64,000 nucleotides of DNA from Kitasatospora aureofaciens. Its GTDB lineage: Bacteria; Actinomycetota; Actinomycetes; Streptomycetales; Streptomycetaceae. The stretch is taken from NCBI RefSeq assembly GCF_001188955.3, contig NZ_JPRF03000032.1, positions 372,001 through 436,000 on the forward strand, written 5' to 3'. Made by a program: the position numbers and the translations under genes. The notes under the pieces are model-generated. The model saw only the letters and a list, made by a program, of their open reading frames with translations, searched no databases and was not told the origin of the DNA. Positions within the stretch are counted from its first letter, which is position 1; each line of letters opens with the position of its first letter. This document shows positions 20,914 to 29,440 of the stretch, in pieces.

Positions 20914-21903
20914 GTGCGCCGCACCGCCGGTTTGCTTCTTACCCTGCCCCTGCTGCTCGCGGTGGCCTGCAGCAGCTCGCCCAAGGCGGCCGGTCCGGCG
21001 ACACCGTCCACGGCGAGCGCCGCGCCGACGGTGCCGCCGCCGGTGGGGGAGGCGTCCCCGATGCCCACTCTTTCGGGTGGCGGTTTCGGCAGCAAGGCCA
21101 CCATCACCATTCCCGAGGGCCAGCAGCCCAGCGGCCAGTTCGTGGTGAACACGGTCACCGACGGGGAGCGCTCGACGGTCAACAAGGGCGACTGGGTGAC
21201 CGTCAACTACACGGCGAAGGACTGGACCACCGGCAAGGACCTGCCCAGCTCGTACGACGACAACGGCAAGCCGCAGCTCTACCAGGCCGGCAGCGGGCAG
21301 CTGGTGCCGGCGCTGGACCAGAGCGTGATCGACAAGAAGGTGGGCACCCGGCTGCTGGTCGTGGCCCCGCCGGCGGCGGCCTTCGGCGAGCAGGGCTCCA
21401 ACCAGCTGGGCGTCAACAAGGGCGACACCGTGGTGTTCGTGCTGGACATCATGGAGAGCGTGCCGCAGGACTCCGTGCTGACCGGGAACATGACCCAGGC
21501 GGCCGCGACGCTGCCGCAGGTCAAGGACAACGGCAAGGCGCCGGTCGGGATCACCGTCCCGGCGGGGGAGGCCGCGCCCGCCGACCTCCAGCAGGCGGTG
21601 CTGATCAAGGGCGAGGGCAAGCAGGTCAAGTCCGGGCAGACCCTGGTGCTGCAGTACACCGGGGTGCTCTGGAGCAACGGGCAGCAGTTCGACTCCTCCT
21701 GGACGCACGGCGGCGCGCAGGCGGTGCAGATCGGCACCGGCAGCGTGATCGAGGGCTGGGACAAGGGACTGGTCGGGCAGAACGTGGGCAGCCGGGTGCT
21801 GCTGGTGGTGCCCCCGGCGCTCGGGTACAAGGACCAGGCACAGGGTTCGGTGCCGCCGAACTCCACGCTGGTCTTCGTGATCGACATTCTGGAAGCGGTC
21901 TAG
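20914..21903 (+). CDS. FKBP-type prolyl isomerase lipoprotein, two domains
   Basis: Predicted extracytoplasmic peptidyl-prolyl cis-trans isomerase of 329 residues. The signal peptide ends in the lipobox 'LAVAC' (C19). An N-terminal FKBP-like domain (about 85-180) lacks several canonical pocket residues. The C-terminal one (about 235-329, 'VIEGWDKGLVGQNVGSRVLL' to 'VPPNSTLVFVIDILEAV') looks complete. It is a paralogue of the membrane-anchored FKBP encoded next. An IS630 element now separates it from its likely terminator at 23112-23143. Confidence 0.9.
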   Translation: MRRTAGLLLTLPLLLAVACSSSPKAAGPATPSTASAAPTVPPPVGEASPMPTLSGGGFGSKATITIPEGQQPSGQFVVNTVTDGERSTVNKGDWVTVNYTAKDWTTGKDLPSSYDDNGKPQLYQAGSGQLVPALDQSVIDKKVGTRLLVVAPPAAAFGEQGSNQLGVNKGDTVVFVLDIMESVPQDSVLTGNMTQAAATLPQVKDNGKAPVGITVPAGEAAPADLQQAVLIKGEGKQVKSGQTLVLQYTGVLWSNGQQFDSSWTHGGAQAVQIGTGSVIEGWDKGLVGQNVGSRVLLVVPPALGYKDQAQGSVPPNSTLVFVIDILEAV

Positions 21904-21944
21904 GCCCCAGCGCCGCCCCGCAGACGCGAGTTTGAAGACAGGTC

Positions 21945-23036
21945 CTAGTGTTCTGAGTCAGGAATTCGCTTCAGATATCCGGCTAGGCGGTTGAGGATCT
22001 CGTCGGCGGTCTTGGTCCAGACGTAGGGCTTCGGGTCGGTGTTCCAGGTGGCGATCCAGTCACGGATATCGGCTTCGAGGGCCTGGACGGACTTGTGGAC
22101 GCCTCGCCGTATCTGCTTGTTCGTCAGTTCGGCGAACCAGCGCTCGACCAGGTTGAGCCATGACGAGCCGGTCGGGGTGAAGTGCAGGTGGAAGCGAGGG
22201 TGGGAGACCAGCCAGGTCTTGATCGCCGGCGTCTTGTGGGTGGCGTAGTTGTCCAGCACGAGGTGAACATCCAGCCCCTCGGGGACCTCCTTGTCCAGCC
22301 GGAGCAGGAACTTCTTGAACTCCTCGGCCCGGTGGCGGCGGTGAAGCGAGCCGATGACCTTGCCGGTGGCGACCTCGAGTGCGGCGAACAGGGTGGTGGT
22401 GCCGTGGCGGACGTAATCGGCGGTCATCCGCTGCGGCACGCCCGGCATCATCGGCAGCACCGGCTGGGACCGGTCAAGCGCCTGAATCTGGGATTTCTCG
22501 TCCACGCAGAACACCAGGGCACGCTCGGGCGGGTCGAGGTAGAGGCCGACCACGTCATGGACCTTGTCCACGAAGTACGGGTCGGTGGACAGCTTGAAGG
22601 TCTCAGCGCGATGCGGCTGCAGTCCGAACGCGCGCCAGACCCGTGACACGGTGGACTGGGACAGACCGGTCTCCCTGGCCATCGACCGGGTCGACCAGTG
22701 CGTAGCGTCCTTCGGGGTGCGCTCCAGGGTCTTGGCGACCAGCTCGGCCACCTGCTCGTCGGTCACCGTGCGGGGACCTCCCGGCCTGGGCATGTCGCCC
22801 AGACCGGCGATCCGGTGCTCGACGAACCTGGCCCGCCACCGGCCGACCGCATGCGGCGTCGATCCCAGCCGCTCCGCGACGTCCTTGTTGGACGCGCCGC
22901 TCGCGCACTCCAGGATGATCCGGCACCGCAAAGCCCAGGCCTGCGGCGTCGACCGGCGACGCACCCACCCCTCCAGGGCAGCCCGCTCATCCTCCGACAA
23001 CACCAACTCGACCTTCGGCCGACCCGTCCGCGCCAC
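21945..23036 (-). CDS. IS630-family transposase
   Basis: A 363-residue DDE transposase. The N-terminal helix-turn-helix region ('SNKDVAERLGSTPHAVGRW') binds the ends. The catalytic triad is D179 ('VFCVDEKSQIQA'), D262 ('HLVLDNYATHKTP') and E298 ('WLNLVERWFAEL'). The reading frame runs through the terminal repeat, whose codons give the last residues 'RIPDSEH', and its TAG stop is built from the duplicated target TA plus the next host base. It is uninterrupted and should be functional. Confidence 0.94.
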   Translation of the reverse strand: MARTGRPKVELVLSEDERAALEGWVRRRSTPQAWALRCRIILECASGASNKDVAERLGSTPHAVGRWRARFVEHRIAGLGDMPRPGGPRTVTDEQVAELVAKTLERTPKDATHWSTRSMARETGLSQSTVSRVWRAFGLQPHRAETFKLSTDPYFVDKVHDVVGLYLDPPERALVFCVDEKSQIQALDRSQPVLPMMPGVPQRMTADYVRHGTTTLFAALEVATGKVIGSLHRRHRAEEFKKFLLRLDKEVPEGLDVHLVLDNYATHKTPAIKTWLVSHPRFHLHFTPTGSSWLNLVERWFAELTNKQIRRGVHKSVQALEADIRDWIATWNTDPKPYVWTKTADEILNRLAGYLKRIPDSEH

Positions 23037-23080
23037 AGCCCCAGTCTATATTTATGAATGAAATTCCAGACTCAGGACAC
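21948..23080 (-). mobile_element. Complete IS630-family insertion sequence
   Basis: A 1133-base element with imperfect terminal inverted repeats (21948-21966 and 23062-23080, 17 of 19 bases identical) flanked by TA duplications (21946-21947 and 23081-23082). It carries one intact transposase gene. Removing the element and one TA restores TCCTAGGA, so the target was CTAG inside a palindrome. Intact ends, an intact gene and an exact duplication suggest recent insertion. Confidence 0.93.
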
Positions 23081-23111
23081 TAGGAAGTCGCCGGGAGGAT
23101 TCCGTACGCTT

Positions 23112-23143
23112 GGGCGGACGCTCGTACAACGAAGCGTCCGCCC
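23112..23143 (+). terminator. Hairpin, probably the displaced terminator of the FKBP lipoprotein gene
   Basis: Perfect 11-base arms (23112-23122 with 23133-23143). Without the IS it would begin about 75 bases behind the stop at 21903. Confidence 0.55.
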
Positions 23144-23286
23144 TCATCCTGAGCTGTCATACTGCCCTCGCACTGTGGCACGCGCCGCCCGGCGCCGAGG
23201 TCCGGGCGGGCGGTGCGGCGGCAGGCCGGCGCTCACCACGCCGGGCGAAGACCTGGAAGACCTCGTGGCGAGATGGATGGGGAGTC

Positions 23287-24609
23287 ATGACTGAGAAGAC
23301 GCCGAGCCCGGGCGGGGCCGGCACCGCGGCGAACGACAGCTCTGCGGGTGACCCGGCCGCCTCTCGTCCCGGCGGCCCGATTGCGGCGGACCGCGAGTCG
23401 ATCGTCGTCCCCCCGGCGATCCTCGCGCAGCAGGCCGGCTGGGCGCAGCCCGGCGAGAAGCCGCGGCCGGCGGGCGGGACCAGGACGGACGCCGAGGACG
23501 CCCCGCAGATCTTCGCCAGCAGCGTGCGCAAGGCCGAGGCCTCCGAGGCCGGGTACGACGAGAACCCTCCGGGTGTGGGCAAGCTGGGCGTGATCCTCGG
23601 CACGGTGCTGGCGCTGCTGCTGGTCGGCAGCGGCATCACGCTGTACATGGTGAACAAGGACAACTCCAAGGACACCTCCGCGGCCGCCCAGCCGGACGCC
23701 ACCAAGTCCGCGCCGCCCACCCCGAGCGCCGAGCCGGTGCCGCCGATCAAGGACAGCGCCAAGGTGCTGCCGACGGTCACCGGTGACTTCGGCAAGAAGG
23801 CCGACATCCAGGTGCCGGGCGACAAGTCCGACGGTTCCTTCGTGGTGAAGGTGCTGTCCGAGGGCAGCGGCCCCAAGGTGGACAAGAACAACTGGACCTC
23901 GGTGGACTACACCGCCAAGGACTGGAACACCGGCAAGGACATTCCGAGCTCGTACGACGACAAGGGCAAGCCGCAGATCTTCCAGGCCGGTACCGACGCG
24001 CTGATCCCGGCGCTGGACCAGGCCGTGATCGGGAAGAAGGCCGGCAGCCGGCTGCTGGTGGTGGCCCCGCCGGCCGCGGGCTTCGGCTCCCAGGGCAAGC
24101 CGGACATGTCGATCGGTGCCAAGGACGACCTGATCTTCGTGATCGACGTCCGCAACACCAACGCGCCGGACGCCGTGGTGAGCGGTACCGTCACCCCGCC
24201 GCCGGCGGACTTCCCGCAGGTCAAGGACAACGGCAAGAAGCCGGCCGAGATCACCCCGGTGGCCGGTGCCAAGGACCCGACCGAGCTGAAGACCCACGTC
24301 CTGATCAAGGGCACCGGGCCGGTGGTGGAGAAGGGCGAGAAGGTCGTCGTCCAGTACACCGGCGCGCTCGCCAAGGACGGCAAGGTCTTCGACTCCTCGC
24401 TCAGCAAGGGCCAGGCGTTCTCCTTCGCGGTCGGCGGCGGCCAGGTCATCCAGGGCTGGGACCAGGGGCTGGCGGGCCAGACCGTCGGCAGCCGGGTCGA
24501 GCTGGTGATCCCGGCCTCGCTGGGCTACGGGGACAAGGGCCAGGGCGACATCCCGCCCGGCGCGACGCTGGTCTTCGTGGTGGACATCCTGGACGCCGGT
24601 CAGGGCTGA
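23287..24609 (+). CDS. Membrane-anchored FKBP-type prolyl isomerase, two domains
   Basis: A 440-residue protein. A disordered N-terminus rich in Pro, Gly and Ala (1-95) leads to one membrane helix (about 98-120, 'VILGTVLALLLVGSG'). An extracellular part follows with a degenerate FKBP-like domain and a complete C-terminal FKBP domain ('VIQGWDQGLAGQTVGSRVEL', 'GYGDKGQGDIPPGATLVFVV'). The extracellular part matches the lipoprotein FKBP upstream in order and sequence, so the two arose by duplication. The ATG at 23287 was chosen because GGGGAG precedes it and the longer frame is atypical. Confidence 0.88.
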   Translation: MTEKTPSPGGAGTAANDSSAGDPAASRPGGPIAADRESIVVPPAILAQQAGWAQPGEKPRPAGGTRTDAEDAPQIFASSVRKAEASEAGYDENPPGVGKLGVILGTVLALLLVGSGITLYMVNKDNSKDTSAAAQPDATKSAPPTPSAEPVPPIKDSAKVLPTVTGDFGKKADIQVPGDKSDGSFVVKVLSEGSGPKVDKNNWTSVDYTAKDWNTGKDIPSSYDDKGKPQIFQAGTDALIPALDQAVIGKKAGSRLLVVAPPAAGFGSQGKPDMSIGAKDDLIFVIDVRNTNAPDAVVSGTVTPPPADFPQVKDNGKKPAEITPVAGAKDPTELKTHVLIKGTGPVVEKGEKVVVQYTGALAKDGKVFDSSLSKGQAFSFAVGGGQVIQGWDQGLAGQTVGSRVELVIPASLGYGDKGQGDIPPGATLVFVVDILDAGQG

Positions 24610-24676
24610 TCCACTTTCGGGTGACAATGGTGGGCGTGTGACCTTCGGGGTCGGCCGCGTGGCCGCACCCCACGGG

Positions 24677-24730
24677 CGGCGGGCGCCCGTACCGTGGTCC
24701 AGGAACGGACCGTGGTGCGGGCGCCCGCCG
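24677..24730 (+). terminator. Hairpin between the second and third FKBP genes
   Basis: Outer arms of 13 perfect bases (24677-24689 with 24718-24730), continued inward with a few mismatches. Confidence 0.6.
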
Positions 24731-24771
24731 CTTGGTCGTCTATGGAATTCGCGAACGTGAGAAGAGGGACC

Positions 24772-25155
24772 ATGGCTGTGAACCTCAACGAGAAGCCCGA
24801 GATCGACTTCCCGATCGGTGACGCTCCGAAGGAGCTGCAGATCCGCGACATCGTCGTGGGCGACGGCGAGGAGGCCAAGCCGGGCCAGACGGTCAGCGTC
24901 CGCTACGTGGGCGTGACCTTCGAGACCGGCGAGGAGTTCGACGCGAGCTGGAACCGGAGTCCCAACGAGTTCCGCTTCCCGCTGGGCAAGGGCCGCGTCA
25001 TCAAGGGCTGGGACCAGGGTGTCGTCGGCATGAAGGTCGGCGGCCGTCGCGAGCTGACCATCCCGTCGCACCTGGCGTACGGCGCCCAGTCGCCGACCCC
25101 GGCGATCCCGCCGCACTCGACCCTGATCTTCGTGGTCGACCTGCTGGGCGTCTGA
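24772..25155 (+). CDS. Small cytosolic FKBP-type peptidyl-prolyl isomerase
   Basis: A single FKBP domain of 127 residues without signal peptide. It retains the aromatic pocket and the signatures 'FDASWNRSPNEFRFPLGKG', 'VIKGWDQGVVGMKVGGRRE' and 'IPPHSTLIFVVDLLGV'. It should catalyse proline isomerisation in the cytoplasm and would be expected to bind FK506-type macrolides. The ATG follows GAGGGA. A GC-rich hairpin follows the stop. Third FKBP gene in a row. Confidence 0.93.
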   Translation: MAVNLNEKPEIDFPIGDAPKELQIRDIVVGDGEEAKPGQTVSVRYVGVTFETGEEFDASWNRSPNEFRFPLGKGRVIKGWDQGVVGMKVGGRRELTIPSHLAYGAQSPTPAIPPHSTLIFVVDLLGV

Positions 25156-25166
25156 GCCTGCGCTGA

Positions 25167-25202
25167 CCTCGGGCCGGACCCCTGCGGGGGCCCGGCCCGA
25201 GG
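25167..25202 (+). terminator. Hairpin after the small FKBP gene
   Basis: Inverted repeat with arms of about 11 bases (25167-25177 and 25192-25202) and an inner C/G-rich stem. Confidence 0.6.
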
Positions 25203-25351
25203 CCGTGTTCGGGCCCGAACGGCACGGCGCGACGAACGGGCGTGGGACGCGGCTTTTGCAGTGCGTACCGCTACCGGTACGGTCGGTCCCGCCGGGTGAG
25301 GGTCGCCCGGGCGCACCCCGCGCACGGCGCGGCACACCGGAAGGGTCACCG

Positions 25352-26329
25352 ATGGCGATCGCCAAGGCAGAGCGGCTGATGAATCTCGCCCTGTGCCTGA
25401 TGAACACCAGACGCCCGCTCTCCAAGAAGGAGCTGCGGGAATCGATCGAGGCGTACCGCGAAGCCTGGCAGAACAGCAGCGAGGACGCCTTCAACCGGAT
25501 GTTCGAGCGGGACAAGGACGACCTGCGCGAGCTCGGCCTGGTGATCGACGTCGACGAGAGCGCGCTGGACGGCGAGCTCGGCTACCTCGCCCGCCCCGAC
25601 CGCAACCGGCTGCCGGAGATCGCGCTGGACGCCGAGGAGGCCGCCGCGCTCACCCTGGCCGCCCGGGTCTGGCAGCAGGCCAAGATGTCCGGTGCGGCCA
25701 GCGGCGCGCTGCAGAAGCTGCGCGCGGCCGGAATCCCGTTCGGCGAGGCCGCCGAGGGCCGTACGGCCCTGGAGCCGCGCATCCCCGCCCGGGAGGCCGC
25801 GTTCGAGCCGCTGCTCACCGCCGCCCGGGACCGCCGCCCGGTCACCTTCGAGTACCGCAAGGCCGGGGCCGCCGCCGTCGAGCAGCGCAGCGTCGAGCCG
25901 TGGGCGCTGGAGTGCTGGCGCGGGCACTGGTACCTGGCCGGGTACGACCGGGACCGCGGCGACGCCCGGGTGTTCCGGCTCAGCCGGATCACCGGCAAGG
26001 TGAAGGCCAAGGGCGGCGCCTTCCTCGGCACGGTGCCCGAGCACGTGGACGTCCGGGCCACCGTGGCCAAGTTCGCCGGCGAGGGCGCCACCGCCACCGC
26101 GACCGTCCGGGTCCGCCGGGGCGCGGGCTTCCCGCTGCGCACCAAGGCGCTGCACAGCACCCGGGTCGACGAGGGCTGGGACGAGCTGGAGATCCCGTAC
26201 GGCAACGGGCTGGGCGCCGACCTCGCCGAGTTCGGGCCGGACGTACTGGTGCTCGGGCCGGAGGAGCTGCGGGCGGATGTGGTCGACCGGCTGCGGGCGG
26301 TCGCGGGATTCGAAGGAGCGGGCGCGTGA
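25352..26329 (+). CDS. pafB: WYL-domain transcriptional regulator PafB
   Basis: 325 residues: an N-terminal winged helix (about 1-80), a helical linker, a WYL domain ('EPWALECWRGHWYLAGYDRD', 'ARVFRLSRI') and a C-terminal extension. In mycobacteria PafB and PafC act together to activate the LexA-independent DNA-damage response; by homology this pair should do the same. The start follows GGAAGGG. The TGA overlaps the pafC start by four bases. Confidence 0.92.
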   Translation: MAIAKAERLMNLALCLMNTRRPLSKKELRESIEAYREAWQNSSEDAFNRMFERDKDDLRELGLVIDVDESALDGELGYLARPDRNRLPEIALDAEEAAALTLAARVWQQAKMSGAASGALQKLRAAGIPFGEAAEGRTALEPRIPAREAAFEPLLTAARDRRPVTFEYRKAGAAAVEQRSVEPWALECWRGHWYLAGYDRDRGDARVFRLSRITGKVKAKGGAFLGTVPEHVDVRATVAKFAGEGATATATVRVRRGAGFPLRTKALHSTRVDEGWDELEIPYGNGLGADLAEFGPDVLVLGPEELRADVVDRLRAVAGFEGAGA

Positions 26330-27282
26330 GCAATGCCATCGACCAGACGCGACGGATGCTGTCGCTGGTCACCTACCTGCGCGAGCGGCCCGGGGCCGAG
26401 GTCGCCGAGGTGGCCCGGGCGTTCGGGATCAGCGAGCGGGAGCTGATCGGGGACCTCAACGTGCTGCCGATGTGCGGCACCAGCTTCCGCGGCGGTGACC
26501 TGCTCGACATCGACACCGACGGCGAGCGGATCTGGTGGCACAACGTCGACGACGTGGCCCAGCCGCTGCGGCTGGCCGCCGACGAGGCCACCGCGCTGCT
26601 GGTGGCCGCCCGTGCGGTGGCCGGGCTGCCGGGCCTGCGGGCCGGCGACCGCGAGGCACTCACCCGGGCCGTCGCCAAGATCGAGAACGCGGCCGGGGAG
26701 AGTGCCGAGGGCAGCGCCCGGGTCGGCGTGACCTTCGAGGCGGAGAGCCACGTCTTCGCGGACATCGACCGCGCGCTCAGCGAGGGCCGCCGGGTCTGGC
26801 TGCGCTACTACTCGCACGGGCGCGGCGGGATGACCGAGCGCGAGGTCGACCCGATCCGGCTGCTCACCGAGGGCCACACCTACCTCGAGGCCTGGTGCCG
26901 CACCTCGGAGGACCACCGGATGTTCCGGCTGGACCGGGTCGCCGAGATCCGCGTCCTGGACGTCCCGGCCGACCCGCCCCGGCGCGAGCCGCGCGACCTC
27001 AGCGGCGGGCTGGTCAACCCGGCGGCGGACGACCCCGAGGTGGTGGTGGAGGTCTCCTCCGGCGGCCGCTGGGTCGCCGAGTACTACACCCACGACCGGG
27101 CCGAGGAACTGCCCGACGGCGGGTTGCGGATCACCCTGCGCAGCGCCGACCCCTCCCAGCTGCGCCCGCTGGCGCTGCGGCTGGGCCGGGACGGCCGGAT
27201 CGTCTCGCCGCCCGAACTGGCCGAGCAGGCGCGCTCGGCGGCGCGGGAGGCGCTGGCCGCCTACGGGGAGGGGCAGGTCTGA
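26326..27282 (+). CDS. pafC: WYL-domain transcriptional regulator PafC
   Basis: 318 residues with the same layout as PafB: helix-turn-helix ('VAEVARAFGISERELIGDL'), WYL domain ('DPIRLLTEGHTYLEAWCRTS', 'HRMFRLDRVAEIRVL') and a C-terminal domain. It starts at a GTG that overlaps the pafB stop (GTGA), with GAAGGAG upstream, so translation is coupled. PafB and PafC form the two halves of one regulator in relatives. Confidence 0.92.
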   Translation: MSNAIDQTRRMLSLVTYLRERPGAEVAEVARAFGISERELIGDLNVLPMCGTSFRGGDLLDIDTDGERIWWHNVDDVAQPLRLAADEATALLVAARAVAGLPGLRAGDREALTRAVAKIENAAGESAEGSARVGVTFEAESHVFADIDRALSEGRRVWLRYYSHGRGGMTEREVDPIRLLTEGHTYLEAWCRTSEDHRMFRLDRVAEIRVLDVPADPPRREPRDLSGGLVNPAADDPEVVVEVSSGGRWVAEYYTHDRAEELPDGGLRITLRSADPSQLRPLALRLGRDGRIVSPPELAEQARSAAREALAAYGEGQV

Positions 27283-27285
27283 GCG

Positions 27286-27516
27286 GTGGAGCCCGGGACG
27301 AGATTCAAGGTGTACTGCTCGCAGTGCCGCGAGAAGGTCGAGCTCCCGGCCGAGGAGTTCCGGCTGACCTTCGGCCGGACCCCGGCGCAGGCGCACTACA
27401 GCTTCGGCTGCCCGCTCTGCGGGGCGGCGGTGCGCAAGCCGGCCGGGGACAAGATCGTCGAGGCGCTCACCGCGGCGGGGGTGCGCACCATGCGGCTCGT
27501 CCCGGTCGAGGGGTAG
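27286..27516 (+). CDS. Small zinc-ribbon protein
   Basis: 76 residues. Two CxxC knuckles ('YCSQCREK' and 'FGCPLCGAA') about 30 residues apart predict a zinc ribbon. Starts at a GTG four bases after pafC and is therefore likely in its operon. No defined function. Confidence 0.7.
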   Translation: MEPGTRFKVYCSQCREKVELPAEEFRLTFGRTPAQAHYSFGCPLCGAAVRKPAGDKIVEALTAAGVRTMRLVPVEG

Positions 27517-27533
27517 CGCGCCCGCGCCCCGTA

Positions 27534-27539
27534 TAGGGT
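27534..27539 (+). promoter_or_regulatory. -10 element for a leaderless mRNA
   Basis: TAGGGT (within TATAGGGT) is followed by six bases and an ATG that has no ribosome site. Confidence 0.5.
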
Positions 27540-27545
27540 GGGCGC

Positions 27546-27722
27546 ATGCCCTGGATGCTCGTCGCCGCCGTCCTGCTCGCCACCGCGGGCCTGCTGGTCC
27601 TCGGGGTCCTCGCGATCCGGCTGTGGCTGGACGTGCGGGCGCTCGCCAAGGGCGTGGACGCGGCCTCGCGGGCGCTGACCGAGGCGGCGGGGGAGCTGGC
27701 GTCGGCGGTTCCGAACCCGTAG
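27546..27722 (+). CDS. 58-residue single-span membrane protein
   Basis: One hydrophobic helix (about residues 3-26, 'MLVAAVLLATAGLLVLGVLA') followed by an amphipathic, Ala-rich tail. Third codon positions are almost all G or C, which supports real coding. It probably starts on a leaderless transcript. It sits directly between the pafBC unit and tatAC; a small membrane protein at this place is something I also recall from other Streptomyces, without a known role. Confidence 0.65.
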   Translation: MPWMLVAAVLLATAGLLVLGVLAIRLWLDVRALAKGVDAASRALTEAAGELASAVPNP

Positions 27723-27930
27723 GGCGTCCGGCTGCCAGCACACGCGGGGCACCGGCGGTACGGGGAATGCTGCTCGGAGGTAGGGGCGGGTTACGCTCTC
27801 AGGTGGCTCCTGAACCGCGAACCGGGGGCCGCTGTCCTGTTCGGGCGGCCGTCGTCGGGGCGTCATCCGCAGTGGTTACCATCCGCGGCGGGCGGCCTGC
27901 CGGGCCGCGGATGCTGAAGGTGGTTGACGC

Positions 27931-28233
27931 ATGCGCTTCTCGATGACCGCGATCGTGGTGGTCGCAGTGGTTGCCATCGTGCTGTTCGGGGCCAAGCGGC
28001 TGCCCGAGCTGGCGCGCTCGCTGGGGCAGTCGATGCGGATCCTGAAGAGCGAGGCCAAGGCGATGCGTTCGGAGGACGAGCCGGACGGGAGCGCGCCGTC
28101 GGCCCGGCCGCAGGTCGCGCCGCAGCCGGCGGCCAGGACCGTCCAGACCGCTCCGGGGGCCTCGGCCACGGCCCGTCCGGTCGCCGAGCCGGGCGCCGGG
28201 CAGGATGCGCCCGACGGCGACCGACCGCACTGA
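27931..28233 (+). CDS. tatA: Twin-arginine translocase subunit TatA
   Basis: Pore-forming component of the Tat system, which exports folded proteins. 100 residues: short N-terminal membrane helix (about 6-18), the hinge 'LFGAKRLPELARSLGQS', an amphipathic helix, and a Pro/Ala-rich disordered tail. The N-terminus is unusual for an actinobacterial TatA in having Thr6 rather than Glu or Gln at the polar position. Directly upstream of tatC. Confidence 0.92.
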   Translation: MRFSMTAIVVVAVVAIVLFGAKRLPELARSLGQSMRILKSEAKAMRSEDEPDGSAPSARPQVAPQPAARTVQTAPGASATARPVAEPGAGQDAPDGDRPH

Positions 28234-28345
28234 GCGCGGCGCATGTGACGCACCCGACGTACACGGCGCGCGTGACGTACGCGACGCACGCGACCACGGG
28301 GGCCCGCCGACCGGCGGGCCTCGACGCACGAGTTGAGGACCGGGG

Positions 28346-29290
28346 TTGAGCAAGCTCTCCAAGGCGTCGCCGAAGGCGCCCAAGGATCCTGAGGGGCGGA
28401 TGGCCCTCGCCGACCACCTGCGGGAACTGCGCAACCGCGTGGTGAAGTCGGTCCTGGCGATCGTGGTGATCACGATCATCGCGGCGATCTACCACAAGAA
28501 GATCGAGCACTTCCTGCTGGAGCCGCTGCCGCAGTGCACCCCGGAGACCTCCGGGCAGTACCACGGCAGGTGCGCCCAGGTCTCCAACATCGGGCTGACC
28601 GCCGGTTTCACCTGGATGCTCAAGGTCTCGCTGACGGCCGGCGTGGTCGGCACCGTGCCGATCTGGCTCTACCAGGTGTGGGCCTTCGTGGCGCCCGGTC
28701 TGCACAAGCACGAGAAGAAGTACGCGGTCGTCTTCATGCTCTGCGGGGCGCCGCTGTTCCTGGCCGGTGTGGCCGTGGCGATCCTGACCCTGCCGACCAC
28801 GGTTGAGGTGCTGATCTCGTTCACCCCGAACGGCACCACGCCGATCCTGCCGCCCGAGGACTACTTCGACATCGCGACCCGGATGGTGCTGGTCTTCGGC
28901 CTGGCCTTCGAGTTCCCGCTGCTGCTGGTGATGCTCAACCAGGTCGGAATCGTCACCGGCAGGCGGCTGCTCGGCTGGTGGCGCGGCATGGTCATGGGCA
29001 TCACGGTGTTCGCGGCCTTCGCCACGCCGAGCGCCGACCCGCTGAGCATGCTGGCGCTGGCCGCGCCGATCTGGGCGCTGTACTTCATCGCGGTGGGCAT
29101 CGCGATCCTGAACGACCGGCGCAAGCGCCGGAACAACCCGGACGCGGACCTGGACGACGAGGAGGCCTCGCACCTGGACCTCTCGGTGCAGCCGGTGGCG
29201 GGTGCGGAGACGGTCCAGGCCTCGGCGGCGCCGGCGGCGAGCGCGCCGGTGCCGGCCTCGCGGCGGGAGCAGATGGACGACATCACCTGA
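28346..29290 (+). CDS. tatC: Twin-arginine translocase receptor subunit TatC
   Basis: 314-residue polytopic protein with six membrane segments that recognises twin-arginine signal peptides. Conserved features include the cytoplasmic N-terminal 'MALADHLRELRNRVVKSVLA', 'YQVWAFVAPGLHKHEKKYA' and 'FGLAFEFPLLLVML'. The TTG start follows a GAGGA sequence. The C-terminal 50 residues are a charged/Ala-rich tail. A hairpin with T-run ends the tatAC unit. Confidence 0.95.
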   Translation: MSKLSKASPKAPKDPEGRMALADHLRELRNRVVKSVLAIVVITIIAAIYHKKIEHFLLEPLPQCTPETSGQYHGRCAQVSNIGLTAGFTWMLKVSLTAGVVGTVPIWLYQVWAFVAPGLHKHEKKYAVVFMLCGAPLFLAGVAVAILTLPTTVEVLISFTPNGTTPILPPEDYFDIATRMVLVFGLAFEFPLLLVMLNQVGIVTGRRLLGWWRGMVMGITVFAAFATPSADPLSMLALAAPIWALYFIAVGIAILNDRRKRRNNPDADLDDEEASHLDLSVQPVAGAETVQASAAPAASAPVPASRREQMDDIT

Positions 29291-29314
29291 GCCGTTGACG
29301 GTCCTCGTGGGGTG

Positions 29315-29353
29315 GCCCCGGTCCTTCGCCTCGGGCGGAGGACCGGGGCTTTC
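29315..29353 (+). terminator. Intrinsic terminator of tatAC
   Basis: 16-base arms with one mismatch (29315-29330 and 29334-29349), a three-base loop and a TTT tail. This is also the left edge of the accessory block. Confidence 0.8.
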
Positions 29354-29422
29354 CGCTGTTCGGCGTCGGTTCCGGGCCCTTTCCGTGGCTGCGCCGGGTA
29401 CGCTCTTGGCAGCACGGATGGC

Positions 29423-29431
29423 ATGTGACAT
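29423..29431. promoter_or_regulatory. Putative GntR operator, site A (ATGTGACAT)
   Basis: Odd palindrome ATGT-G-ACAT ten bases before the GTG of the dehydrogenase operon. The same core recurs at 32414, 39935 and 54369. Confidence 0.55.
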
Positions 29432-29440
29432 ATTACTGGC

